In this document: positions 27,708-40,357 of the stretch, piece after piece | Layout: every line of letters starts with the position of its first letter | Position numbering within the stretch: position 1 is the stretch's first letter | Assembly: GCA_027186245.1 (NCBI GenBank) | Contig: CP114500.1 | Coordinates: 7,574,001-7,638,000, forward strand | Direction: 5' to 3' | Origin: Coriaria nepalensis | Lineage: Eukaryota > Streptophyta > Magnoliopsida > Cucurbitales > Coriariaceae | Length of the DNA: 64,000 nucleotides | Notes under the pieces: generated by a model | The model's input: the letters and a program-made list of their open reading frames with translations, nothing else | Databases searched by the model: none | Told to the model about the DNA's origin: nothing | Translations under genes and position numbers: made by a program

Positions 27708-30700
27708 GAGAATTATGAGATGATTTTTTGCCATTTTTTGAAGAAAATTAGTTTTACTTTTGGCCCTCTATGAGCTTGACCGATTTTTACTCATTCAAGA
27801 GCTATTTCGACCGATCTTCAAGAGACTAGAAGATAAAATCAAATATCTAATTAAGTAAAATCTTTAATTGTCTTTTCTAGATTGAATTTTGAGTGAGCAT
27901 TTGATGGCAAGTTTTTTGCTACATCACCAATCCTTATAAAATATCATATCCTTTTGAGGGGAAAATCTCTTTAGCCCGAATTAGACAAATTCAAATGCTT
28001 CATGTTTGATCAAATTTTATATTAAATGCTTCACCGAACTGATGCTTGGCTCTATATTTCCAGCCAAGCTCAAAGTACGGATAATATTCGGACTCGAGTA
28101 GACCCGTATGTAACATACGGTATGTTTGTAGCAAGTGGGTGAACAATTCAATGTCAATAATTGTTTCCCCTTCATTTATGGTCAGGACTTTGACTATGAT
28201 AAATTTGATACACTTTTGGTTCTACCAATGTGAAGAGAGGACGGACACAAGGGTTTGAAAACTTTCATGTGATTTCTCCTAAATTACTAGAAAGCGAAGC
28301 TTCACCCAACCGTCCACCTACCCATGTATGGATGGGTCTTGCTTGATAATGATTAGTGGGTAACCCTCTTCTAGGGTTACTACATGCATATTGACCAAGT
28401 ACATTCATCTTAACAAGTCCTCTTGAAATGTTCCAAGATTTTTCTCTTCTTCCTTTCCACAATTTTATTCATTATAATTTTTATCTACTCTAAAGAATTT
28501 TTCTGACTTAGTAGTCTATAAATATAATTCAATAAAATGTCACGTTAATATTAATTATTTTAAATATAAATTTTGAATTTTAACTTATTATAAATTACAT
28601 TCGATAATAGATCGTACGGAATACTTGCTCCATAATTTCAGCATCGTTATGAGTCCTGGTATCATAAGAAATCATTATGTGCAATGTATAGTGTGGTCTA
28701 CGCACATTTCTTCTAAGATAAGATAAGGAAGGTAGCCATCATTGAATTGTCGTTTTCATAGTCTAATAATAACAATAATAGTTTTTACAAAACTCAAAAT
28801 TTGACAAACCAACACGACTTAACCCCCCTGTCATGATGATAGTAGATAGAAAAAACCAAGTCAACGTAGCTCCATTGCTGAATCTTCTTATGCACAACTT
28901 ACTTCATCCATTTTATATCGTATAAGGCTAAATGAGTAAAGGGTGGAAATATCAAATTTACATAAAATAAGGTGGCTTTACAATAATTTTATTAAAAATT
29001 GATCTCTCCCATTACATTTATATTAGATTAAATCTATTGTTTATTAGTTTACCGAATACACGTTTGAGAGACTAATCTTGGACAAAATTTTGCGTAAGTT
29101 GAAGCACAAAGAACAAAGTTAGGTCATTAAGAATTTATATGAAAGTTTTTTCTATGAGCGATTGACGGGTCAATTTTGCGATAATGGGTTGTGAATTTGT
29201 CTAGTTATTAATTAGAGAGATATTAACATAATTATAATTATTAATAAAAAAAAAGGTATATATATTTTTATTATATAAGAAATTAAATCTCGTTATAATT
29301 AAATATTTTATCATATTATTTATTATAAAAAAAATAATATTTATAATTAAAATAAAAGTTATTATATTATATATTAAAAAATATCTCTAATTTAATTTTT
29401 TATTATTATTTACAGCGTTGCAAATTCTTAATAAGCTTATATCATTTTTTTTATTTTTATTTTTTAAATATTTTTTGGGTCCTTTTATTTTTCTAATAAG
29501 ATAAGAACGATGGCCGAAGAAATTTTCAAAAGTCAAAAAGAAATATATTTTGCTTATAAAATCGTGACACTTTTGTATCATGTAATATGACTCATTTATC
29601 ATGTAAAATATATTGTTCCTTTACGTGTAGAAGTGTGGCACCAATTTTTACTCATGGACCCCCCAGTAACTTGCACATGTCGGCATTTTTCTTTTTTCTT
29701 TTTTCTTCCCTTTTTTGGGTCACTATTTTAGCATTTTTTGTGTTTTTTTTTATATTTAATTTAAAATGTTTTAATTAAGCTAAATGTATAATTTAGTTAA
29801 TATGGGCCCACGTTGATAATGTGTGTGTTAACTTATGACATGTTTTCAAGCATGAAGATTAAGATCTCCACATGTTTTTTCTCAAATGTTTTCATGATTT
29901 AGTGTTTGATCTTTCACTAAAACTTACTTTAAAACCAGTAACCAAGAAATGAAAATATCCAAATTACTTAAATCAAATCTTATATTCTCTATATATGTTT
30001 AAGATAAATTTAATAAATTTTTATTATTTCTTTTTTTTTTTTTAAATTAATATTCACAAATTATAATTTGACCCTCTCTCTCTTGATTAATTATATGATA
30101 AGGTAGGGACAGTAACCAAACAAACAAAATATAGTTGCGAGAGTCATCATTTTCTTTTTTTCTTTTTCTTTTTCTTTTTCTTTTTTCTTTTTTTTTTGGT
30201 AATACAAATAGTAATTTGACTTTGATTTATTGGAAATCAAACAAGACCAATATAAAATTGATTAAACCATTTTCACTTTACAAACATCTTTTCATGCAAC
30301 CTTTAAGCTCTATCTTAAATAAAAAGCACACGAAAGTTACTTTTTTTTCTTCATAAAACACACTTATTACATGCTTCACCAATATATATAATAATGCATA
30401 GTCTCTAAAATCTTAAAACTATTTTAACCTATTGAGATTTGATTAGTAATATTAATCAACCTTGATTATTAGCCATAATGAAAAAAAAAAATTGAAAAAA
30501 AAAAATGAAAAAGAAAAAGGAAGGTAGTGTTTGAAAGGGGTTGAAAAGGTAGAAGAAATCCCATTTATAATTTTGGGTCTTTACCAAAGAAACCACCTCC
30601 ACCACACATAAACAAACAAATTATTTGACCCATAAACCATCTTATCATAATTATAAAAATTATATAAAATAAATAAATGGATAGATAGACATAGAAACAG

Positions 30701-31794
30701 TGGATGATATTTAATATATATATATAATATAAGGTTGGAAGTTTTGTATTTGGATGATTAGGTCATGCACGCCTATATGGTCGACTAGCTATAAGATTAG
30801 AGAATCCCCCTTTCACATTAATAAGTCAATAATAATAGTTAAATTATTAATAAATGGATTACGATTTGGAAACGATGGACCAATATGCATGCATGGTCGG
30901 CCGCATAGTAGGTTTCTGTGCATGGCGGCATGTGTGCCGGGGTTCTGTCGTATGCCACAGCATGATAGAGCGAGCCCTACGTACTCTTCCTTTATCTTTT
31001 GTGTTTTGTTTTTTTATTGTTGCTATTTTACATGATTTCTTAGATCTGTCTGTCTGTCTTCTGGTTTTTCTTTTTTTTAAACATCGAAAATGTAGTCTTT
31101 AGGTTCATCAACCAACAGCATGCATGCAACAAATTATGATGTATACGTAACCTTTTCTTTTACCAAATTACACATCATATTAGTAATTTCCAACTTATAA
31201 ATTTGTAATAAATGGAAATTAATAAAAATATTTATTAAAAAATAAATAAATAAAAGTTATTTTCGCCTGCCCTAAATGAAACGTCTGGCTCCGTCCCCAA
31301 TCCCTACCATGTTGATGTTCGATCTTTACTAATATTTTTGACATTCTTGTCCCTACTAATAATTACTATTTACATATGTTGTTCTCATCCCATTAGTAAA
31401 CCCCCCACGCTTTTCACTCTTTTACTCACTATATAGTATATATATTATATACACTCCCATCTCATATCATATGATATTTATTTCATTTGAATCAATGCGG
31501 TTCGAATCTAATCACTAAAAAAATGCAGCTCCCCACCACCAAATTAACAAACAACACACGCATCAACATGGACAACAAATTACCTTAACATTAGTTCTTA
31601 AACAAGGAATTATACTGTAAGAAATCTGTGAGATTATGTTATTATAATTTGTGTGGACATGTATAAGATATAGTAAAGAACACGTACGGACCCCTAAAAA
31701 AAGATAAGAGAAAACGTGTTTTTTTTTTCCTTCTAATATTGAAATCCGACTATTCACAAGATGATGAACTCAATTAAGAGGCTTTTTAATTCAG

Positions 31795-33020
31795 TCATGA
31801 AGCTTTGGATAGGTGGGTGGAGTTATGGAAGGGAGTAGAAGACGGTCTGGGTCTAGTAATTAAAGAAAACCCAGATGATTTAGTAGAACCAGGTTCACCG
31901 GTGATGTTAGTAGTGGTGGTTGCTGCTACGGCGGCGGCGGATGAAGAGGAGGTAATGGCGGCGACACTTTCACAAGAAGGGCACATGGTAAGAGTGGTAG
32001 CTGGTAATTGCATGTAGAAGGAGTTGGTAGACTTCAAGGCTCTCAAATCCTGAAGCTCCTTTTGGAGCCTTCTGTTCTCTTCGGTCAACGTTTCGCAACA
32101 TCTCTTCAGATACTCGCAATCCACCTCCGTTTGTTTCAGTTTCGTTCTGTTAAATTAATTTATCAATTAAATTTAAAAATTTTAATTAATAAATAAATAA
32201 ATAAATATATATATAAACATACCTTGCCCTTCTATTCTGAAACCAGACTTCCACTTGTCGTGGACGTAGATTAAGCTGCTTTGCTAGTGAAAGTTTCAGC
32301 TTCTGCAAAAAAACATTGAAAAAAAAAAATGCTAAATAATAATAATAAGAATACTAATATTTTATTCTTACCAAATATCAATGGGGGCTTACGGGATTGA
32401 GGGTGTTGTGTTCTTTGAAGCTTTCTTCAAGGAAGGCGGATTGTTGTTTAGAGAGCCGGAGTTTCTTTCTGGTATTAGAACCGCTCTCATCTTCATCGCT
32501 ACCTCTTGAGCAAGCCCTCTCTGTCGGATGATCGGCTCCGCCGTCGTTTCCACCAGACCCTGCCGGTGATCTGAACATGCAAAACTCCATCTGAAACGAC
32601 GACGCTGCACTGTTCGGGGATCCTTCTCTATCCTCCACCGCTGCCGGAGATGTCGTCGGAGCTCGGTTCACGTCTAAACCCCTCGTCGCTCCCTCCGAAC
32701 TCCCTTAATCAATAAAATGAATTAAAAGTTAAAACACATGTTTTTACAAAAAAGGGAATTTAGTGTTCGATCGGATGATTACATGATAGGTTGCGAAGAA
32801 CAGGAATGTGAGGAAGAAGATCGAGCTGAATCGGCGCGTCTTGATGATCATCTGTGCTGGAGTGAGGAGCTATGGATAAGCTCATGCAAAAGCCTAGATG
32901 ACCTTTGTGAGAAGAAGACGAAGAAGAAGCACTCCAGCTTTTTTCTCGAGGATTTTCCGATAAGCTAAACGGCCCCTTGGCAGTAGTAGTACTGTCTCCC
33001 AAGCTTAATCCAAGATCCAT
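31795..33020 (-). CDS. HAT14: HD-Zip class II transcription factor, HAT14-like
   Basis: Exons 32783-33020, 32393-32703, 32223-32302 and 31795-32146 join to 981 nt (326 aa). The start at 33020 (MDLGLSLGD) is preferred over an upstream in-frame ATG because it matches the family and exposes the LxLxL (EAR) repression motif, LGLSL, at residues 3-7. The N-terminal region includes LGFCMSL and SSFQMEF, as in HAT14. The homeodomain (about 155-215) shows [38 protein letters not shown] and [20 protein letters not shown]. The leucine zipper follows ([15 protein letters not shown]), and then the class II signature CPSCE. These proteins are nuclear repressors in auxin, shade and leaf-polarity responses; that is family knowledge. 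The CPSCE motif is associated with redox control in the class. Confidence 0.95.
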
Positions 33021-36000
33021 CCTTTTTTTTACCTTCCTGTTGCGGCGGCGATTATGTTGAAACACAGCAGAGGGGAGAGAGAGAGCGCTGAAAGCGGTCA
33101 GAGATTGCTGATTTCGCTCAATCAGTCAAATAAATATAACTGAGCACCTTTTAAAACAGTCTCTGTTTATTTATTACGCAAAAGATTTTCTTCAATTTCT
33201 TATTAATTATTAATTATTAATATGAATTTTATGTATTTTTTACTTAGACGGGTTTGACCGATAAACGTTTCTCAGGTTGACAAACACACGTGAAACCCCC
33301 CATTTTATATTTATCTCCAAAAAATAAATAAATATTAAAAAAGAAAAGACTTTTCTCTCTCTTCTTTTCTTTTTTTTCTCTCTCAAGCTATTTTCATTTG
33401 CAATAATGGGGGCCCCACTTAGGAGGATTACGCCCCGATGGATATTTTATAGCATGCGAGCGCTGGGCTGATACGGTATTTTGCTGTAGAGTTAGGATAA
33501 GATCAGTCCAGCCTTATAGCTAAAAAGTTGCTCCCAACAATAACGAATTTTTATTTATTTATTTATTTAGTTGCTCATAATTATATTTTTATTCATCTTT
33601 CTTAATAATTAAATTAATTAATTTCAAATATTAATTTAAGATATTATATTCTTCATTAATATTTGATTTGGTATATAAATGTAATGGATATATTTAAAAT
33701 AAATTGAATTTATCTTTTTAAAAATATGTGTATATATTATTTTTTATTAAAAATATATTTTATATTTGAAAAGAAAATCTTAAAATTCTTATATAAAAAA
33801 AAAATAAATTACTTCTTTCATTCTGAATCGATTTGGAGATGAAAATTTATATTTATATTTAGTATTACAATCCAGTGTAATATGTGATTGAAAATAAATA
33901 GTTACATATCTACGATATGTATATATGATGTAATAAAAAAGTTTTATAATACGAAAATAGTATATTTATTTATTTATTTAATAATTCATATTTAATTATA
34001 TTATGGCGAAGTAGGTGGACCTAAATTAATATTATCTTAAAATCTTGTGATTTATTTTCTAATTTTGTTATTTTTGAATACTTCTAATTTAGTATATTAT
34101 TAACAAAGAGTTAGCCAAAGAAATAAATTTATTCTGATTTGTAATGATAGATAGTTCCGTCAAAAAAATCTTCCGGCCTAAATGATAAAAAAATAGAGCT
34201 TACAATAAATTCTTAAAAATAAGAAAAAAAAACACATTATTAAAATTACATTATAATCTATAATTTATAATGGGGTTGAAACGACTCCCTACTACACACC
34301 TTAGGCTTAGCTTGCAGCAGCAGGATAGTACTATTCGGCCGCGGGTTGCCCTCATACCCATGGATTGGCCCATGGTTCATTTAAAAAATGGGTTGGGTCG
34401 GGTTAGCTCTAGGTATGAGGACAGCCCGCGCCCGCATATGGGTCGGGCTAATCTCGTAGCCGCATACAGCGAATGCAAGCGCAGATTCATATAAAACTTT
34501 ATTGGGCTGATCCAAAAGTCGGGCCAGCCCGAGGTATGAGGACAGCCCGTGCTCGCATATGGGTCGGGCTGATCTCGTCCCCGCATACAGCGGGTGCAAG
34601 GCCATATTTGGATCGAACTTTATCGGACTAGCCCGAACAAATTTAGACCAACCTGACCCATATTACAACCTTTGATGACATTCAAAACCTGGTTTTAAAA
34701 AATCGGTTCTTATGCTAGATCCACTGTTTAGTTTAGTGAAGTTTTTGACTTTTTAATTGTATATTGCTTTTGGTTGAATAAATTATAGTTTGGTCTTTTA
34801 ATTTCAAGATGTTTGGCAATATATCATAGTGAAAACGTTTTTTACGTTCTTCATGAAACGAAACATTTCAATTTGGGCAAAAACTTGAAACAAATTAGGT
34901 TTTAGTTTCACGATTTCTCAGTACTTCTTTTGTTATAAATTAACCATATTGATCATCAATGCCAAGAGAGCGCTATCACGATCAATATTATTCATATAAT
35001 AATACGATAATTTTATTACAATTATGGTTATGAAAAGTCTAATCATCATTAATTATATCTAATTAATTATATAACGCCGGATCTCTTAAGAGTATATGAT
35101 TTGAAATGCCTCAACCAAGGAAAACATGATCCTTAAATCTTCTGGGATGTTCGACTGTGATTAGCGGTTAATCAAGACACGTGTCTGTGAATAGTTGGGT
35201 GTTGACAAAAAGTACTGGTGGATTAAGAGTTTAGGAGTTAGAACCGTTTGGTCAGTTGGATTGACTACTCGTTAATGTGTGAATGACCTGTTTGGATGCG
35301 ATGAAAAGAGACTTTTTTTGGAACTGATTGCGGGTTTGCCACTGCTAAGGCAGGCAGATGTAAAATCCATTAGATACTGTATTAACTTTTTTGCTTGTCC
35401 GATAAATCCTCACGGTATCATTCCCCCTTTGATTTAACAGGATTATTTATGTAATAAAGAAGAAGAGGTGGTAGCAAAAGCAAAGAATCGATATAGTAAG
35501 GAAGGGCAGGGAGGAGGGAGACCTACAGGTAGAGATGGTGCAGGGTTCAGTGCCCTACAGAAAATATTGTTTTCGTTTTTGTGAATATGTCTGGATAAGA
35601 TAGTGTGCATGGAAGAGGGTGGAAAGAGAAGATTTGCTGGCAAAAACCAAATCTTAGTGAACCGGGTTTTAGACTTGAGAGTTATAGGTTAGATTTCTTA
35701 GCCTGACTGACATCAATAATCAGAGGACACAGATGTGTGATGTCAGAGCATGCGTTGCTGTTTTTGGCCCTTTGGACTTTCCTCATTAATTAATTTATTA
35801 AAAAAAAAAAGAGAGAAAAAAAAGTGTTGTTCTTGACGTGAACACCAACTTTCTACTTTATTTTATTTATTTATTTTTAATTTAAAAATAATTTTATTAT
35901 TTATTACATGAGATCAGTAGATAATAACCATTTGTGCTTGTAAAAACCGTGTCAGCGACTCACAAGTTTTGAGGGAGGGCGGGAGGGGAGCGTCCGAGTT

Positions 36001-37000
36001 GATGGCGTGGACTAATCAACTAAAAACAGTGTGTAGATTGGTGGGACCCCTTTTGCCACAAGGTGTACGTTTGGGGGCCCAGTTAGACCTAATAATAAAT
36101 AAATAAATAAAAAATAATAATGATAATAAAAATAAAAATAATAGAAAGTACAGCATTGAGGGGACAGACAAATCGCAGCCCCCTCTCTCCAGTCAGCAAT
36201 CGTTTGTGCTCCTAATAGCCCTCTCCCGTTACTTATGATCCACTAATTTGTTTTGTTTTGTTTTCTTGATTATTGTTGGATACGTGTTAGACTAGTCACG
36301 TAATTATAAAAATAAATAAATATATATATTGATTTTAGTTAAATAATAGATAGTGTTGTTGGATTCTGGATGCCATATAAGCAGGGGCATAGAGGATACA
36401 AACAGACTACAAATAGTGTTGGGCTGATCGAAGAAGAAGAATCCAATGGATCAATACCCAAGAGAAAGGTCAACAACTTCTTACTGTCAAAGCGAACAAG
36501 ACAGCCAGTCAAACTCCCATCATTATATAATATGTATATATCTTTATGCATACACGGCAGCATCAGACATCAGTATGTGCCTTCTTCCATAATCATTAAT
36601 GAGTATCATGATGCTGTTAAAGTAAAACCACTAGCATAACATACTAATAAAATCAAACATCATCTTTCTTCAGAACCATAACAGAAGGATGGATATCAGT
36701 TTATCATCCTGTCTTTCTTCAAGTAGTCACATCCATTAAAGTTGCAGAGAAAGATAAAGTAAACCCCGAAAAAAAAAAAAAAACGAAAAGAAAAAGGACG
36801 TGATATGGGAAAACTGCATCGCTTAGGACAAGAAGAATCCACCACTACAAAATCAGATACTAGCTTGTCTCATTTATCCGATGGAATGAAGCCTCTACTT
36901 GAACGGAATGAATGCGGAATTCAAACAGAACAAATGACATAAAACCTCCAATCAAATTCAATACATTTTTCTTGAAATGGGGAAAAGACGACTTCCCTGA
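33021..37000. other. Intergenic, 4 kb: HD-Zip promoter and unassigned DNA
   Basis: The promoter and leader of the HD-Zip gene lie next to 33021 (gagagagagagcgc near 33077). The rest is AT-rich with (TTTA)n runs near 33550 and 33965. A 121-bp tandem repeat is listed separately. A plus-strand frame at 36370-36639 contains SKRTRQPVK but has no other support as a gene. Confidence 0.55.
34412..34653 (+). repeat. GC-richer tandem repeat, two copies, period 121 bp
   Basis: Copy 1 begins ggtatgaggacagcccg at 34412 and copy 2 begins with the same 17 bases at 34533. Both continue through gcatatgggtcgggct, atctcgt and ccgcatacagcg and end near aactttat. The copies are about 85-90% alike by eye and richer in G+C than the surrounding DNA. 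No product assigned. Confidence 0.8.
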
Positions 37001-38203
37001 TCATCTAAACCTTCGCCTTCTAAATGGAGAGTCCAAAACAAAGTCTCTTGGTCTCGGACCATCACTTCTCCTTGAATTTCCTTGGTTTTCTGAACTTCTA
37101 GAAGACAATGCAGAAGGGTTTACATTAGACTCGAATTCAATGGCACCATTCAAACTTCTACGATTCGGTTCTACAGCAGCATCATCGACAGCAGAAGATT
37201 GTTCATGGCCTCTTCCAGTACGGTGAGTTTGAATATATACCTCCAGGTCCTCTACTATTCTTTCTGCTGAATCCATTGCGGAACCCAATGCGGATGACAG
37301 GGAAGAAAAAGATGCAGCTCCTTGCCTTAGTAATCTCGAAAACCGAAGAGACCTATAAGGTTGGTTGCTCTCAACCCCAAACCTGCCAGCCGAAAAATCG
37401 GTTCTTTCATTCCTACCATGCACATGGTCTAAATCCGACGGCCCTGATTGTCCCCTTGAGGCTCCGATACTGCTGATCATCCGAATGCTTGCTTCCTCGA
37501 GAGCTGATAGTGATTCTCCTCGATTAACCATCCGCTGCCTTATACTCTCTATCCTCTGTGCACGAGGTCTAGGCGGGACCGGTAAAGTGGACTCTTCAGA
37601 TTTCAAATTGTTGGAGTTGTTACCATTTCCATTTCCATTCCCATAGATTGGGATTATGCTTATATCAGCCACTTCTCCATAGCAGACGGGGCATTCCTTT
37701 GTTTCTGGTTTAGAATAAGATAACTGATAATAACAAGCCCAACAAAAGAGATGGCCACAGCTGGTCAGAATCGGATCTCTTGCCATATTCACACACACAT
37801 TACAATCATACAACGCTCCACCCTTTCTTCTTCGAGTGTTGCTAGCATCAGTATTGATCCCTAAAGCCTTGGCTACTAGCTGAACACCACGCTTTCTGGT
37901 TTTTTTCTGACCATTAACTGTTCCTTCTTCGACTAGAGCAGCAGTGTCAGTGGTAGGGCGGGGCATTGAAGGCCCGGCGGAAGTGTCAATGGGCTGAGGG
38001 GCAGGAGTTTCGTCTTGCCGCCATCCATGACCCTGACGCAGCCTAGCCCTAATCGTGACCGCTTCAAGTTGTCTTATGCGTTCCTCGATTTGTTCATGTG
38101 CAGTTTCAAGTTCGCTCAGTATAGCATCTAATCCAGGAACCGAATAATCAGCTTGATCTAGAGGCTCTTGGTTCAAATCAATATCCATAATAGCTTCTCT
38201 CAT
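37001..38203 (-). CDS. C3HC4 RING-finger protein (RMA/RNF5-like) with N-terminal DLNxxP motif
   Basis: One coding exon of 400 aa from ATG 38203. A second in-frame ATG at 38188 (MDIDLNQEPLD) may be the true start, since this block looks like the conserved N-terminus. A coiled coil (LETAHEQIEERIRQLEAV) lies at residues 32-49. The basic segment QKKTRKRGVQLVAKALGI precedes the RING at about 133-175: CNVC, then CGHLFCWACY, then CPVC, a full C3HC4 zinc ligand set. The C-terminus is Ser/Arg-rich (SLSSALGSAMDSAER, RRRRFR) without an obvious membrane anchor, unlike short RMA proteins. Probable E3 ubiquitin ligase. Possible relative At2g44410 (from memory). The upstream sequence to about 38.9 kb probably holds 5' UTR exons. 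Confidence 0.88.
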   Translation of the reverse strand: MREAIMDIDLNQEPLDQADYSVPGLDAILSELETAHEQIEERIRQLEAVTIRARLRQGHGWRQDETPAPQPIDTSAGPSMPRPTTDTAALVEEGTVNGQKKTRKRGVQLVAKALGINTDASNTRRRKGGALYDCNVCVNMARDPILTSCGHLFCWACYYQLSYSKPETKECPVCYGEVADISIIPIYGNGNGNGNNSNNLKSEESTLPVPPRPRAQRIESIRQRMVNRGESLSALEEASIRMISSIGASRGQSGPSDLDHVHGRNERTDFSAGRFGVESNQPYRSLRFSRLLRQGAASFSSLSSALGSAMDSAERIVEDLEVYIQTHRTGRGHEQSSAVDDAAVEPNRRSLNGAIEFESNVNPSALSSRSSENQGNSRRSDGPRPRDFVLDSPFRRRRFR

Positions 38204-39749
38204 ATATTGCCCATCAAAAGCTATAATCTTCCAGGGCTCACTTATTCTTTCATTCAGAATATCATAATCCCAAAATTAAACCAGATAAAAAATACTGATT
38301 TTCTGAGATGTATAACAAATCAACAAGTTTTCTTCCCTGCAAGTATAATACAGCAGAGCAGATGAAAATGCTTCCTACTTTTACCTAAACACTGTTAAAG
38401 GAGTTGAATTTTTGTTCAATAGGTTAAAGACCAGATTCACACTTCTTCGCCTCAATTTAATTTCGCTCAATAGGTTAAGGTAAAACAGTTCTCCCGAATC
38501 CAAGCGGAGTAGGAAAATGATTAAACAAGCAATATCATCCTATGAAAAATTACTTTTCCAATAAATCAGAGAAATCGATAACTAAAAAGAAAGAAATTCA
38601 AACCTATACTGAAATTGATGTGATCAGAATCACCTTAGGCCTCGATCAGAAGCAGCGAAAGCGTATTATAAGAATAGTGGAACAAAAGTTGTTCCTTGTC
38701 GGCGGCGATCCTCCATAGCTCCGTCTTCTTCGACCATACACACGAAACAGAGAGATAGAGAGAGAGAAAGAGAATCTCAGGTAATAGAGGAAGGGACGAA
38801 TTAGGGCAGGCTGGCTCTGATGCTCGATTTTGGGACTCCAGGGGATAGATTCGACGAACGCTCCAGGGAAAGAGAAAATCATTAAGTGACATATCATATA
38901 AATATTTTTCATTAAATAATATAATATTTTAATTCAATTACCAGGGTCGAAAACATAGTCTCTATGACCCGAAGACTACGGGTTCTAATCTTTGTCCCGC
39001 CCAGTCTCTTGTATATATAAAGAGGATATGTTTAATAATAATCATAATATTTAATTATATAATTAATTTTTTAATTTAAAATTTCTTTTTCTATAAGAAC
39101 AAAATTACTATATAAATTTTATATTACATAATATAAATTTACATATTTTATTATAATAATTTTAACTTATCAATTGAATTTTGTTTGAACTGAATTTTCT
39201 TTCGGCTCAGTCATTGCTCGAGAGTTACAATCCGAGCAATATTGAGGTAAGTTATATAAAAGTTATAACCATATAACAAATATGAATACCGTATAAGAAA
39301 TTACTAACATATGAGATTCTATACTAACAACGACAGAAAAAGAAATATATGAACAGAATATGAAGTTAAGAAAAAAAAACAAGAGCAATACAATGGTTTT
39401 TACAAGATGAGTAATAATCAAATGGATGTTCAAACGCATTTTTGAAAATTATGAAAACTAACTGGATACATATAGATTACATTCTACTATGGAATTATGC
39501 AAAGAACCATGGAAGGAGATTCGATTGACTTCCCTAATTGGCTTCTTATACTTCCAGTATTCTTAATAAATATACTGATAAAAATATAATATATACTAAG
39601 AAACGCATCAACATTGTTTAATTGATCTGATTCATTATAAAATTTTCCATTATCTATCAATCAGTTCAGATGAGTCAAGAACATATCATCAATAAGGCAC
39701 GAAATATCATCTAATTAATACCCTTAAAAGCATGTTATGATAGTTGTAC
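38204..39749. other. RING gene leader and intergenic DNA
   Basis: About 38.2-38.9 kb is likely the 5' UTR, intron and promoter of the RING gene (GA-rich at 38751-38780). The remainder is AT-rich. Further 3' exons of the cystatin-like gene may lie near 39.5-39.75 kb, but I could not define them. Confidence 0.5.
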
Positions 39750-40357
39750 CTCGGATGATTCGTTCGCCCTCGTCTTTGATCATGCACATCATGATTTCAT
39801 ACAAACCCTCCTCTATACAATCCCATACTTTGGCTTGGAAAGTAGTAGGAGTCGAATCCGCAGGACTCGTAGCCTTGTAGGTGTGGTAAAATATAAAACC
39901 TGAGACCACCCTCCTGGTCGCCCTCTCAATCTCTACAAGTTGAAACTCTGAATTCTACATAATAAAAACAGTTTCAGAAGTTAAACAGAGACCAATCGAG
40001 TAATTGAAAAAAACAAGGTAAGGAACAGAACTCGCATACATACATCAATGCTGTTCCAGTACTTGATGGCAGCCATTGTAGAGTCTCGAATACACTCCTC
40101 AAAGGGTCCATTGACTTCACAGGGAATAATATAACCAAAATCACCACCAAGAGAGTATATGTCAACGTCACAAAGCCTTTGCTCTCCTCAACTTGACGAT
40201 AATACATGCGCCGTTCCTCTTTGTTCCACCCACCATCGGAAAGACCGTCCTCCGAATCCGAATTAGAGGAATCCGTGTGCGGTTTAGACTCCACCGCCGC
40301 CTTCTTTAACGGATCGGAGATGGGGCTGCCGGAAGAGACATGCGTTGCGGTATCCAT
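39750..40357 (-). pseudogene. Plant cystatin-like domain gene with a frameshift
   Basis: Exon 1 runs from ATG 40357 (MDTATHV) to donor 40042-40043 and exon 2 is 39750-39954; a further 3' exon is likely. Frame 1 gives GGWNKEERRMYYRQVEESKGF. After GGCTTT the family-like sequence continues in another frame as DVDIYSLGGDFGYIIPCEV and PFEECIRDSTMAAIKYWNSI. Exon 2 then reads FQLVEIERATRRVVSGFIFY. This pattern (YYRQVxESxGFD, a strand-rich core, and an FQLVEIxRA strand) resembles plant cystatin-related/UPF0725 proteins. The break at about 40170 needs one extra base or two fewer. If ignored, translation runs into an unrelated hydrophobic stretch. It could be a pseudogene or a base-call error; the family assignment is moderate. 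Confidence 0.55.

Larger units (their letters stand above)
24679..31794. other. Gene-poor AT-rich intergenic stretch of 7.1 kb
   Basis: No family-recognisable coding region on either strand. It holds microsatellites (listed separately), a perfect hairpin at 27667-27707, a near-palindrome at about 26698-26722 (gacaacttgagctcaggttgtc), and long A/T-rich runs. The part below about 25300 includes the bromodomain gene promoter; the part near 31600 is downstream of the HD-Zip gene. Degenerate transposon remnants are likely, but none has a readable protein. Confidence 0.6.

Noticed and set aside
24679..31794. CRISPR-like array, rRNA or origin of replication
   Set aside because: The repeats are microsatellites and single hairpins; no spacer-repeat pattern or rRNA signature is present, and this is plant nuclear DNA.
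38941..39005. tRNA-like or SINE-like segment (gggttctaatctttgtcccgcc resembles a B box)
   Set aside because: I could not fold a cloverleaf or find an A box, and there is no clear poly-A or target-site duplication.
40026..40357. Membrane-helix protein from the uninterrupted frame (LTYTLLVVILVILF)
   Set aside because: The shifted frame gives conserved cystatin-like strands that continue into exon 2, so the hydrophobic stretch is an artefact of the frame change.
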